Assembly (NCBI RefSeq): GCF_000152945.2 | Contig: NC_020830.1 | Location: 372,001 to 436,000, forward strand | DNA from: Polaribacter sp. MED152 | GTDB lineage: Bacteria; Bacteroidota; Bacteroidia; Flavobacteriales; Flavobacteriaceae | Reading direction: 5' to 3' | Length of the DNA stretch: 64,000 nucleotides | Part shown: in pieces, positions 1 through 6,830 of the stretch | How positions within the stretch are numbered: position 1 is the stretch's first letter | How the letters are laid out: each line of letters starts with the position of its first letter | Position numbers and translations under genes: made by a program | Notes under the pieces: generated by a model | The model's input: the letters and a program-made list of their open reading frames with translations, nothing else | What the model was told of the DNA's origin: nothing | The model's database searches: none

Positions 1-103
1 CTTCACCAGTTTCTTCATTGGTACTGTTCCATTTTCCAAAAATGGTTTGGGCGTTTATCGTAAACGCAAATAATAGGGTAGCTACTGTTAATAGTTTTCT
101 CAT
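1..103 (-). CDS. DUF2147 family exported protein (N-terminal part only)
   Basis: Only the first 34 codons lie in the window; the gene runs off the left edge. It begins MRKLLTVATLLFAF..NAQ, a Sec signal peptide with an A-Q cleavage site typical of Flavobacteriaceae, followed by TIFGKWNSTNEETGE, which matches the start of the DUF2147 lipocalin-like domain (Ile-x-Gly-x-Trp near the mature N-terminus). The role is unknown; family members are small periplasmic or surface proteins. It starts 19 nt after the stop of the KdsC-like gene and is probably the last or a later gene of that minus-strand operon. The family call rests on a short stretch. Confidence 0.7.
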   Translation of the reverse strand, partial: MRKLLTVATLLFAFTINAQTIFGKWNSTNEETGE

Positions 104-122
104 TTTTTTATAGTTTTTATTG

Positions 123-647
123 TTAAGCTTCTGCATCAAAATAATCATTCCATTTTCCTTGTACTTTCAGTACTTGTTCTATAACATCTCTAACACAACC
201 CTCTCCACCTTTTATATTAGAAATGTATTTAGAAGCATTTTGAATCTCTGGTACTGCATCATTTGGGCAACTGGCCAAACCTACTTTTTGCATAACAGGT
301 AGATCAGGAATATCATCACCCATATACAACACATTTTCTGCAGATAAATTATACTTTTCTACAATTTCATTGTATTGTTTAATTTTATCGTGGGCACCTA
401 AATAAATGTCTTCAATACCCAAAGCTGCTAACCTACTTCTTACAGCTTCATTAGTTCCTCCAGAAATTATACAAACCCTAAACCCTTTGTTTAATGCTAT
501 TTTCATGGCATAACCATCTTTAACATTCATGTGTCTAACCAATTCTCCACTTGGCATTATGGTTAACATTCCATTGGTTAAAACACCATCTACATCAAAA
601 ATAAAAGTTGAAATTTTAGGCAATAATTGTTTATAACTAAGCTCCAT
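123..647 (-). CDS. kdsC: KdsC-like HAD phosphatase (3-deoxy-D-manno-octulosonate 8-phosphate phosphatase)
   Basis: The 174-residue protein is a cap-less HAD hydrolase. HAD motif I is FDVDGVLTNG (Asp18 nucleophile, Asp20 acid/base) and the C-terminal motif is YMGDDIPDLPVM; this DGVLT...GDDxxDxP pattern and the length are those of KdsC, which dephosphorylates KDO-8-phosphate on the way to the lipopolysaccharide core. It is cytoplasmic and normally tetrameric. Its start overlaps the stop of the DUF2520 gene by 11 nt, so the two are translationally coupled. Related HAD phosphatases acting on other sugar acids cannot be excluded, since no kdsA or kdsB is adjacent. Confidence 0.88.
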   Translation of the reverse strand: MELSYKQLLPKISTFIFDVDGVLTNGMLTIMPSGELVRHMNVKDGYAMKIALNKGFRVCIISGGTNEAVRSRLAALGIEDIYLGAHDKIKQYNEIVEKYNLSAENVLYMGDDIPDLPVMQKVGLASCPNDAVPEIQNASKYISNIKGGEGCVRDVIEQVLKVQGKWNDYFDAEA

Positions 648-1332
648 TTTGGATTGATTTTGTTAATAGTTGATAAATTTCTTTTTGATTATTATCAAGC
701 AAATTTAAATGATTTTTTATTGTTTGATGATCTTTACGAATAGCAGGACCTGTTTGTGCATCTTTGGGAGCTAAACTTTTTATTTTTTCGGATGTTTCTT
801 CTATCAGAGGATATAAAATCTCGAAAGGAATTTGATGTTTCTCACAAATATCATTCCCAATAGCGTACATATAATTGGTAAAATTATTTACAAAAACAGC
901 TGCCACATGTAATTTTTCACGTTGATTAGAATCAATTTTATAAATGTTTTTACCAATAAGGCTAGCTAGTTTTTCTAGTAATTTATAATTTTTGGTATTG
1001 TCTGCTTCTAGGCAAAAAGGAACTTTAGAAAAATTTACAGGTTTGTTTTTTGTAAATGTTTGCAACATATAAAAAACACCTTTGTTATTTTTATTTTGAA
1101 GCTCTTTAATACTGCAAGCACCAGAGGTGTGCACCAAGAAATCGTTGTTAATTTTCTTTGAAACTTCAGCAATAGCATCATCAGAAACTGCTAAAATTGT
1201 AATATCTGCAGAAGGTATATTTTCTAACTTTCTAGAGTTGATTTTGGTAAGTTGTATTTCATCAACTTTGCCAAATGCTTCATTTAAATGATTTGCAACA
1301 TTTCCATCTCCAACAATTAAAACTGATATCAT
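637..1332 (-). CDS. Rossmann-like / DUF2520 domain protein
   Basis: The 231-residue protein has an N-terminal NAD(P)-binding Rossmann fold (VLIVGDGNVANHL, GxGxxA-like, residues 4-16) and a C-terminal helical DUF2520 domain (about 120-225) containing AAVFVNNFTNYMYAI and a GPAIRKD motif near residue 195. The arrangement resembles the 6-phosphogluconate/pyrroline-5-carboxylate reductase superfamily, but the substrate is unknown. It is the first gene of the minus-strand operon with kdsC and the DUF2147 gene. A TATCTTCG element at 1336-1343 on the minus strand ends 4 nt before the ATG, which suggests a leaderless or nearly leaderless transcript. Confidence 0.85.
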   Translation of the reverse strand: MISVLIVGDGNVANHLNEAFGKVDEIQLTKINSRKLENIPSADITILAVSDDAIAEVSKKINNDFLVHTSGACSIKELQNKNNKGVFYMLQTFTKNKPVNFSKVPFCLEADNTKNYKLLEKLASLIGKNIYKIDSNQREKLHVAAVFVNNFTNYMYAIGNDICEKHQIPFEILYPLIEETSEKIKSLAPKDAQTGPAIRKDHQTIKNHLNLLDNNQKEIYQLLTKSIQNGA

Positions 1333-1404
1333 ATTACGAAGATATTGAAATTTTAAGACAACATGTTTTTAAGATTTGTTAATTTAGCAACTATAAATCA
1401 TTTT

Positions 1405-2562
1405 ATGAAAAACTCAAATAAATTAGGTATAAATTCAACCTGCGTTCATGTGGGAGAAGTGAAGGATGAGCAGTTCAAAGGTGCAGTATCACCTATGTAT
1501 ATGTCTACATCTTATGCTTTTGATGGAGTAGATATTAAACGATATCCACGTTATTATAATACTCCAAATCAAGAAATGCTATGTAAAAAAATAGCAGCAT
1601 TAGAAAATACAGAAGCTGGATTAATTTTTAGCTCTGGAATGGCTGCAATTTCATCAGCAATGCTAGCCTTCTTAAAAAAGGGAGACCATGTAATAGTGCA
1701 GCAAGTTATTTATGGAGGTACTTATAACTTTATTGTTTCTGAGTTTGATAAATATGGAATAGATTATTCTTTTACTGAATCTGATAAGTCAGAAGATTTT
1801 AAAGCTTTAATTAAAGAAAATACGAAAGTACTATACATAGAAACTCCATCAAATCCATTATTGGGGATCACAGATATGCTAGCTATTAGTAACATCGCTA
1901 AAGAAAATAATATTTTAACGATGATCGATAATACTTTTGCTTCACCTATAAATCAAAATCCTTATGATTTTGGTATTGATATTGTAATTCATTCTGCAAC
2001 TAAATATATGGGAGGTCATTCAGATATTTCTGCAGGAGCTATTGCTGCAAGTGAAGAACACATAGAACAAATTTGGAAAACAGCAATTAATTTTGGCGGT
2101 AATTTAAGTGATCAAACAGTTTGGTTGTTAGAAAGAAGTTTAAAAACGTTAAATCTTAGAGTTAAGGAACAAACGAAAAATGCACAGCAAATGGCTGAGT
2201 ATTTAGAAAATAGTCCAAATATTGATTCAGTATATTATCCTGGTTTAAAAAGTCATCCTCAGTATGAATTGGCGAAAAAACAAATGAAAGGTTTTGGAGC
2301 CATGTTGTCTTTTGAGTTAAAAGAAGGTATAGATGCTATGAAGTTTCAAAACAACTTGGCCTTAATAAAACCTTCTATGAGTTTAGCTGGTTTAGAGAGT
2401 ACAACTGTAAGTCCTGCTCAAACTACACATGCACTTTTAAGTGAAGAAGAACGTTTAGAAAGAGGAATAAAAGATGGTTTAATACGTTTTTCAGTGGGTA
2501 TTGAAGAGGCAGAAGATTTAATAGCGGATATAGAACAAGCCATAGAAAAAGCAAAATCATGA
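1405..2562 (+). CDS. Trans-sulfuration family PLP enzyme (cystathionine gamma-synthase / gamma-lyase / methionine gamma-lyase type)
   Basis: The protein (385 residues from the ATG at 1405) is a fold-type I PLP enzyme of the Cys/Met metabolism family. The Schiff-base lysine lies in HSATKYMGGHSD, the cofactor-phosphate region is SSGMAA, and IDNTFASP is the usual strand before the lysine. An upstream in-frame ATG at 1363 would add 14 residues that do not resemble the family, so 1405, immediately before MKNSNKLGINST, is chosen. The stop overlaps the bshB1 start (ATGA), so the enzyme is coupled to bacillithiol synthesis; a cysteine-producing gamma-lyase or synthase role is an attractive inference, but sequence alone does not settle the substrate. 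Confidence 0.88.
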   Translation: MKNSNKLGINSTCVHVGEVKDEQFKGAVSPMYMSTSYAFDGVDIKRYPRYYNTPNQEMLCKKIAALENTEAGLIFSSGMAAISSAMLAFLKKGDHVIVQQVIYGGTYNFIVSEFDKYGIDYSFTESDKSEDFKALIKENTKVLYIETPSNPLLGITDMLAISNIAKENNILTMIDNTFASPINQNPYDFGIDIVIHSATKYMGGHSDISAGAIAASEEHIEQIWKTAINFGGNLSDQTVWLLERSLKTLNLRVKEQTKNAQQMAEYLENSPNIDSVYYPGLKSHPQYELAKKQMKGFGAMLSFELKEGIDAMKFQNNLALIKPSMSLAGLESTTVSPAQTTHALLSEEERLERGIKDGLIRFSVGIEEAEDLIADIEQAIEKAKS

Positions 2563-3275
2563 AGTTAGATATTTTAGCATTTGGTGCTCATCCAGATGAT
2601 GTTGAGTTAGGTTGTGGAGCTACTTTAGCTAAAGAAATCTCTTTAGGTAAAAAAGTCGGAATTGTAGATTTAACAAGAGGTGAACTGGGTACAAGAGGCT
2701 CTGCAGAATTAAGAGATAAAGAAGCTCAAAAGTCAGCAGAAATTCTTCGAGTAGAAGTGCGTGAGAACCTTGCATTTGCTGATGGTTTTTTTACAAACGA
2801 TAAAGATCATCAATTAGCAATAATACAGATGATTCGCAAATATCAACCAAAAATTGTTCTTTGTAATGCAATTGATGATAGACATATTGATCATGGAAAA
2901 GGTAGTAAATTAGTTTCTGATGCTTGCTTTTTAAGTGGATTAGCAAGAATAACTACACATTATAATAATGAAGTTCAACAAGAGTGGAGGCCAGAAAATG
3001 TTTATCATTATATACAATGGAAAAATATTGAGCCAGATTTTGTGGTAGATGTAAGTGGTTTTATTGATTTAAAAGTACAATCTGTTTTGGCATATTCTTC
3101 GCAATTCTTTGATCCTGAAAGTGATGAGCCAGAGACACCTATAACCAGCAAAAATTTTATTGATAGTGTTACGTATAGAGCAAGAGATTTAGGAAGATTA
3201 ATTGGAGTAGAACATGCAGAGGGATTTACCACAGAACGTTATGTGGCAGTAGAAAATTTAGATAAAATTTTTTAA
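2559..3275 (+). CDS. bshB1: Bacillithiol biosynthesis deacetylase BshB1
   Basis: The 238-residue protein has the LmbE/PIG-L zinc deacetylase signature AHPDDVELGCG (His11, Asp14) and the downstream zinc histidine in DDRHIDHGKGS (about residues 106-115). The TRGELGTRGS segment is characteristic of the BshB1 branch. BshB1 removes the acetyl group from N-acetylglucosaminyl-malate, the product of BshA (encoded here at 62561), to give the amine that is later joined to cysteine. It overlaps the preceding sulfur-amino-acid PLP gene by 4 nt, fitting a supply of cysteine to bacillithiol. It is cytoplasmic and its length is typical. Confidence 0.95.
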   Translation: MKLDILAFGAHPDDVELGCGATLAKEISLGKKVGIVDLTRGELGTRGSAELRDKEAQKSAEILRVEVRENLAFADGFFTNDKDHQLAIIQMIRKYQPKIVLCNAIDDRHIDHGKGSKLVSDACFLSGLARITTHYNNEVQQEWRPENVYHYIQWKNIEPDFVVDVSGFIDLKVQSVLAYSSQFFDPESDEPETPITSKNFIDSVTYRARDLGRLIGVEHAEGFTTERYVAVENLDKIF

Positions 3276-3304
3276 TTTTTTCTTTTAAAAAAAGTAAAAA
3301 GAAG

Positions 3305-3312
3305 TATATTTG
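3305..3312 (+). promoter_or_regulatory. -7 promoter element of the tRNA-His gene
   Basis: TATATTTG is an exact match to the Bacteroidota -7 consensus TAnnTTTG and lies 17 nt before the tRNA. No clear TTG -33 element is present in the A/T-rich stretch upstream. Transcription is expected to start at about 3316-3318. Confidence 0.65.
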
Positions 3313-3328
3313 CACTCACAAGCAAATG

Positions 3329-3402
3329 GTGGTTGTAGCTCAGTTGGTTAGAGCGTCGGTTTGTGGTACCGAAAGTCGTGGGTTCGAGCCCCATCTTCCA
3401 CC
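3329..3402 (+). tRNA. tRNA-His (anticodon GTG)
   Basis: The cloverleaf is readable directly: D-arm GCTC...GAGC, anticodon stem TCGGT/ACCGA (3356-3360/3368-3372) with loop TTGTGGT placing GTG at 3363-3365, and T-arm GTGGG-TTCGAGC-CCCAT (3378-3394). A G at 3328 provides the genomically encoded G-1 typical of tRNA-His, opposite discriminator C at 3402. CCA is not encoded in full after the discriminator, as usual in this phylum. The acceptor stem GTGGTTG/CTTCCAC contains two apparent T-T oppositions at pairs 5-68 and 6-67. Confidence 0.95.
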
Positions 3403-3410
3403 CAGAATAA

Positions 3411-3444
3411 AAAAAAAGCCTTCTCTTTTGAGAAGGCTTTTTTT
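3411..3444 (+). terminator. Rho-independent terminator after tRNA-His
   Basis: An 8-bp stem GCCTTCTC/GAGAAGGC (3418-3425/3430-3437) with a TTTT loop is flanked by an A-run before and a T-run (3438-3444) after, so it can act in both directions. Confidence 0.9.
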
Positions 3445-3450
3445 ACTTTT

Positions 3451-3496
3451 AGGGGTATTCTTAGGGGTACTAGGGGTAAGGGGTCAATTAAGGGTA
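3451..3496 (+). repeat. Cluster of short AGGGGTA direct repeats downstream of tRNA-His
   Basis: AGGGGTA occurs at 3451-3457, 3463-3469 and 3472-3478, AGGGGT at 3479-3484 and AAGGGTA at 3490-3496. The same word recurs in the neighbouring HTH gene (about 3597 and 3727). The irregular spacing (12, 9, 7, 11) is not that of a microsatellite. The position just beyond a tRNA and next to a phage-type regulator suggests integrase arm sites or the scar of an excised element; this is inference. The rest of 3497-3594 shows nothing recognisable. Confidence 0.5.
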
Positions 3497-3594
3497 TTTA
3501 ATAAAAAAGCTTATCAAATATTGAAGGTCCTTTTCAATAATATGATGTTTAGGGAACATCACCTTAAAGAGTTAATTCTATTCTTCAAGCAGAA

Positions 3595-3972
3595 CTAGGG
3601 GTTAGCTTGTTTAACAGACTCTTCAATATCTGATAATCTTTGAAGAATATCTGTAGATAATTCTTCAACTTGCTTTTTTACTATTTCTTTAATATGAAAT
3701 TCAATAGGGGATTGAACTTCTGTATTATTAGGGGTATAGCTTTTAGCTTCTTCTTTCTTTAATCCAGTAAGCAGCCACATTGGATCAACATCTTTAATGT
3801 TGTCAATGATTGCGAGTAATATTGTTTCGTTAGGTTTCTTTGTGTAATTAACTACTGCACTTACCAATTGTTGAGAAACTCCAATGAGTTCCGAAAACTG
3901 TCTTTGGTTTAGTTTAGAGTCTTTAAAAACCTTTATTACTCTGTCCGCTCTTTGTCTATTTTCATCTTTCAT
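3595..3972 (-). CDS. Phage-type helix-turn-helix transcriptional regulator
   Basis: The 125-residue protein (from the ATG at 3972) has an N-terminal XRE/Cro-like helix-turn-helix: NQRQFSELIGVSQQLVSAVV (about residues 23-42), then TILLAIIDNIKDVDPMWLLTG, the conserved end of phage-repressor-like DNA-binding domains. The C-terminal part (about 90-125) is charged and predicted helical, likely for oligomerisation. A GTG at 3984 in the same frame would add four residues, but it sits at the expected transcription start of the promoter at 3987-4015, so ATG 3972 is preferred. It stands alone between tRNA-His and a two-component operon and may be a remnant of a mobile element. Its target is unknown. 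Confidence 0.8.
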   Translation of the reverse strand: MKDENRQRADRVIKVFKDSKLNQRQFSELIGVSQQLVSAVVNYTKKPNETILLAIIDNIKDVDPMWLLTGLKKEEAKSYTPNNTEVQSPIEFHIKEIVKKQVEELSTDILQRLSDIEESVKQANP

Positions 3973-3986
3973 ATCTGGGGGCACTA

Positions 3987-4015
3987 CAAATATAGTAATT
4001 ATTTACCACAAACAA
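3987..4015 (-). promoter_or_regulatory. Promoter of the HTH regulator gene
   Basis: On the minus strand TTG (4015-4013), an 18-nt spacer and TATATTTG (3994-3987) match the Bacteroidota TTG-N19-TAnnTTTG promoter. The predicted start is near 3982, leaving a leader of about 10 nt. The near-direct repeats TAATTATTT and TGATTATTT overlapping this region could be an autoregulatory operator. Confidence 0.65.
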
Positions 4016-4034
4016 TGATTATTTTTAAATTATT

Positions 4035-4784
4035 TTATATTTTTTTTAAAATTTCCAGTATTTCCGCCTTTTTACGAGAAGAAATAGGAATTGTTTTACT
4101 ATCAGTTAGTATTAAATAGCCTCCATCTGCCTTAATATACTCTTTAATAAATGCTTTATTTATTAAGTGACTTTGATGAACTCTTAAGAAACCCAGTGAT
4201 GATAGTAGATTGGCGTAATATTTTAATGTCTTAGAAACAACTATTCTAGAACCATTTTCTAAATAAAACGTAGTGTAATTGTTATCTGATTGACATCTTA
4301 TAATGTCATTAATATCTACTAATTGTATCTTATCAACCGTGTTTAAAGAAATTTTACTCGGTTTGTGGTGAGGGTTGTTAATTATCTCTTTTAATACATT
4401 TAACTGAGGTTTTTGAGGAGATATTTGTTTTTTAGCCTTGTTTATGGCTGTTTCTAATTCTTCAATAGAGTAGGGCTTCAATAGATAGTCTATAGCAGCA
4501 AATTTAAAGGCTTTTAAAGCATAGTCTTCACTTGCAGTAATAAAGATAACCTTTGATTCCATTAAGGGAACCAGTTCTAATATATCAAAGCCAGTGCCAT
4601 CTCCAAGCATAATATCAAGGAATAGTATATCTGGTTTAAGCGTTTGAAGCTGTTTGGCTGCAGACACAACACTAGAAGCTTTACCAACTATATCAATATC
4701 TTTATGATAAGTTTTAATATCACTACATATAAGGTCTAAAGCATCCTTATTATCGTCTACCACAAATGATGTAAACTTATTCAT
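4035..4784 (-). CDS. LytTR-family DNA-binding response regulator
   Basis: The 249-residue protein has a CheY-like receiver (residues 4-118; acidic pocket VVDDN, phospho-acceptor Asp57 in LFLDIML, Lys in YLLKPYS) and a C-terminal LytTR DNA-binding domain (about 143-245; ISLNTVDKIQLVDINDIIRC, then RVHQSHLINKAFI). It is the partner of the histidine kinase encoded just upstream: the kinase stop and this start share one base (TAATG). LytTR proteins bind paired direct repeats spaced about two helical turns apart; such a pair occurs at 7987-8018. The regulated genes are not proven. Confidence 0.93.
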   Translation of the reverse strand: MNKFTSFVVDDNKDALDLICSDIKTYHKDIDIVGKASSVVSAAKQLQTLKPDILFLDIMLGDGTGFDILELVPLMESKVIFITASEDYALKAFKFAAIDYLLKPYSIEELETAINKAKKQISPQKPQLNVLKEIINNPHHKPSKISLNTVDKIQLVDINDIIRCQSDNNYTTFYLENGSRIVVSKTLKYYANLLSSLGFLRVHQSHLINKAFIKEYIKADGGYLILTDSKTIPISSRKKAEILEILKKI

Positions 4785-6757
4785 TAGTATTCTGTTTTTA
4801 ATGGTAACTGAAAGAAAACTCTTGTTCCTGTTGTGTTTTCTTTAGTTTTAATAGTTGTAATATTAAATTTATTTGATTTCGAAAGATACTGAATTCTTTC
4901 TTTAGTAACCTTTAAAGCTAAAGAATTATTATTTGTGGTAGACTTATTTTTTAAGGATCTGTCTATACCTATTCCATTATCTTCTATAGTGATTTCTAGA
5001 AAATTATTAATTAATCTAATTGCAATTGTAAGTAAGCCTTCTTTATCATTAGTAAAACCATGTGCTATGGCGTTTTCTATAAATGGTTGTAGTAACATAG
5101 ATGGGAAGAGTATTTCATCACTATCTATATTGCTTAATTGCAGATCTATAGTATAATTAAAGATTTTTGAACTCATTCTTTGCTCTAATTCAATGTAATT
5201 CACAATTGTGGTTAATTCTTCTTTAAGTGTTATTTCTTCTTTTCTAGAGTTGTTTAAGACGCTTCTAAGCAAGATTGCAAATTGATTTATAGTTCTGTTT
5301 AATTCAGTTACATTGCCCTTATTACCAAGAGATTTAATACCATTCAATACATTAAATATAAAATGAGGATTCATTTGTAGCTGAAGTGCCTGTTGTTCTA
5401 AAGTTAATAAGTGGTTTTTTAACTTTAATTCTTTTACTTCCTTATTATGTCTTCTTTTTAGGTTTCTTAAGTGTAAATCAAGTGTTAGATAACCAACAGT
5501 TAATAGAATTACAGTAATTATTAGGTAAAATTCATCCTTTTTATAAAAGGGTGTAGTAATTTGAAAATTTAAAACTTGAATAGGGCTCTTTAACTCATCT
5601 ATCTTAGATTGTACTTTTAGCTTGTATTTACCAAAATTTAAATTAGGTAATTGTAGTTCATTATTGCTAGTCCAATTAGAAGAAGTTCCGTTTAAAGTGT
5701 ATTGGTATTTTACTTTATTGGGGTTTTCTAGATCTATAGTTTTGTATTTTAATGAGATGTTATTTTGGTCAGGATTTAGTACTATAGATTTTTTCGATTG
5801 TAATAAATTGTCAACTGAATTGCCATTGACATAAAAATCTTCAAAATGTAAAATTATATCTTTGTTTTTTTTATGTAATTGATATCCATTTATATATACT
5901 CCTTTATTTAAAGTGTTTATTAATGTTAGGTTCTCAGATTTTATAACCGAATTTATCTGATTAGTATTGAGGTTATTGTATTTGCTAATGGTTTTTACAA
6001 ACGAAAATGTTTCTAAATCACGAATCTCAATACCATCTGTAAACGAAGAAATCCATAAATTTTTATTAATTACAACTAAGTCTGATATGTTTTTTAATGA
6101 GGTTAAACTCTTTTCAATTTTATCATTATCTAAAACAATAATTTCATTTTTCGAAGTTGCAGCTACAAATTTATTCTTAGATTTTACAATTGTGGTAATA
6201 TCATCTTTAAAAATTTGCTTGATACTATTTGGGTTTTTGAGGTTGTCAATTTTCCATAATCCACTATTTGAAGAGATGTAAAAATTACCAGCATTAAAAA
6301 ATATATCTCTTATAATAGAAAAATCTAAAACAGAATTAATTTCGATTGGTACAAGATTATCGTGTTTAAATTGAAAAACACCTTCTGTAGTAGAAACATA
6401 AATGATTTTATCTTTTTCATAAAAGTTTAATATTTCTCGAGATTTTATAAAAGTCTGTTTGTTGTTTCTAATTATAGTTAATCCATTTTTATGACCTAAT
6501 AGCTTCAACCTTTTTGAAGTAAATAATGCTGTCGTTTCTAAATTACTTATCTCGCTAAAAAATAACCCATCAAATTTTACAACACCTTTACATGTAGCAA
6601 GCCAAACATATCCAATATCATCTATTGAACTTGCATTTATTGTGTTACTTGGCAAGCCGTTATTTATTGTGTAATTGGTAAAATTGAATTGTTGTGCATT
6701 GCTTTTGTTTAAATAAAAGCAGCAGATAAGTAGAATGAGGTATAATCTCTTTGTCAT
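4784..6757 (-). CDS. LytS-type sensor histidine kinase with periplasmic propeller and Y_Y_Y domains
   Basis: The 657-residue protein has a signal peptide (MTKRLYLILLICCFYLN..NAQQ), a periplasmic region with two-component-propeller-like repeats (starting FTNYTINNGLPSNTIN and DDIGYVWLAT), an Ig-like Y_Y_Y domain (about 300-395), one membrane helix (about 405-425, FYLIITVILLTVGYLTLDL), a coiled-coil, a His_kinase domain (MNPHFIFNVLNGIKSL, phospho-His in the HFIFN motif, about residue 466) and a HATPase_c domain (PFIENAIAHG, IEDNGIGID). Two-component systems of this type usually sense an envelope signal or ligand and signal to the adjacent LytTR regulator. The propeller is shorter than in SusR-type hybrid sensors. 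A 12-bp hairpin ends 12 nt before its start codon. Confidence 0.92.
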   Translation of the reverse strand: MTKRLYLILLICCFYLNKSNAQQFNFTNYTINNGLPSNTINASSIDDIGYVWLATCKGVVKFDGLFFSEISNLETTALFTSKRLKLLGHKNGLTIIRNNKQTFIKSREILNFYEKDKIIYVSTTEGVFQFKHDNLVPIEINSVLDFSIIRDIFFNAGNFYISSNSGLWKIDNLKNPNSIKQIFKDDITTIVKSKNKFVAATSKNEIIVLDNDKIEKSLTSLKNISDLVVINKNLWISSFTDGIEIRDLETFSFVKTISKYNNLNTNQINSVIKSENLTLINTLNKGVYINGYQLHKKNKDIILHFEDFYVNGNSVDNLLQSKKSIVLNPDQNNISLKYKTIDLENPNKVKYQYTLNGTSSNWTSNNELQLPNLNFGKYKLKVQSKIDELKSPIQVLNFQITTPFYKKDEFYLIITVILLTVGYLTLDLHLRNLKRRHNKEVKELKLKNHLLTLEQQALQLQMNPHFIFNVLNGIKSLGNKGNVTELNRTINQFAILLRSVLNNSRKEEITLKEELTTIVNYIELEQRMSSKIFNYTIDLQLSNIDSDEILFPSMLLQPFIENAIAHGFTNDKEGLLTIAIRLINNFLEITIEDNGIGIDRSLKNKSTTNNNSLALKVTKERIQYLSKSNKFNITTIKTKENTTGTRVFFQLPLKTEY

Positions 6758-6769
6758 ATTTCAATAGTA

Positions 6770-6805
6770 AAACGTCATTAAGCAAAAGCTTTGTTAATGA
6801 CGTTT
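6770..6805 (-). terminator. Hairpin between the exported-protein gene and the kinase gene
   Basis: AAACGTCATTAA (6770-6781) and TTAATGACGTTT (6794-6805) are perfect 12-bp inverted arms with a 12-nt centre that can extend the stem by four pairs across a bulge. On the minus strand the tail is TTTTACTATT, a weak U-tract. It follows the stop of the gene ending at 6831 and ends 12 nt before the kinase ATG, so it may terminate or attenuate read-through. Confidence 0.6.
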
Positions 6806-6830
6806 ATAAAACTACAATTTCTATTCCATT

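Noticed and set aside
1333..1404. Possible SAM-type riboswitch before the sulfur-amino-acid gene
   Set aside because: The gap is only 72 nt, is A/T-rich and shows no multi-helix fold or conserved core.
3326..3598. A 90-codon plus-strand frame across the tRNA-His region
   Set aside because: It runs through the tRNA and its terminator; the frame is a by-product of the tRNA sequence.
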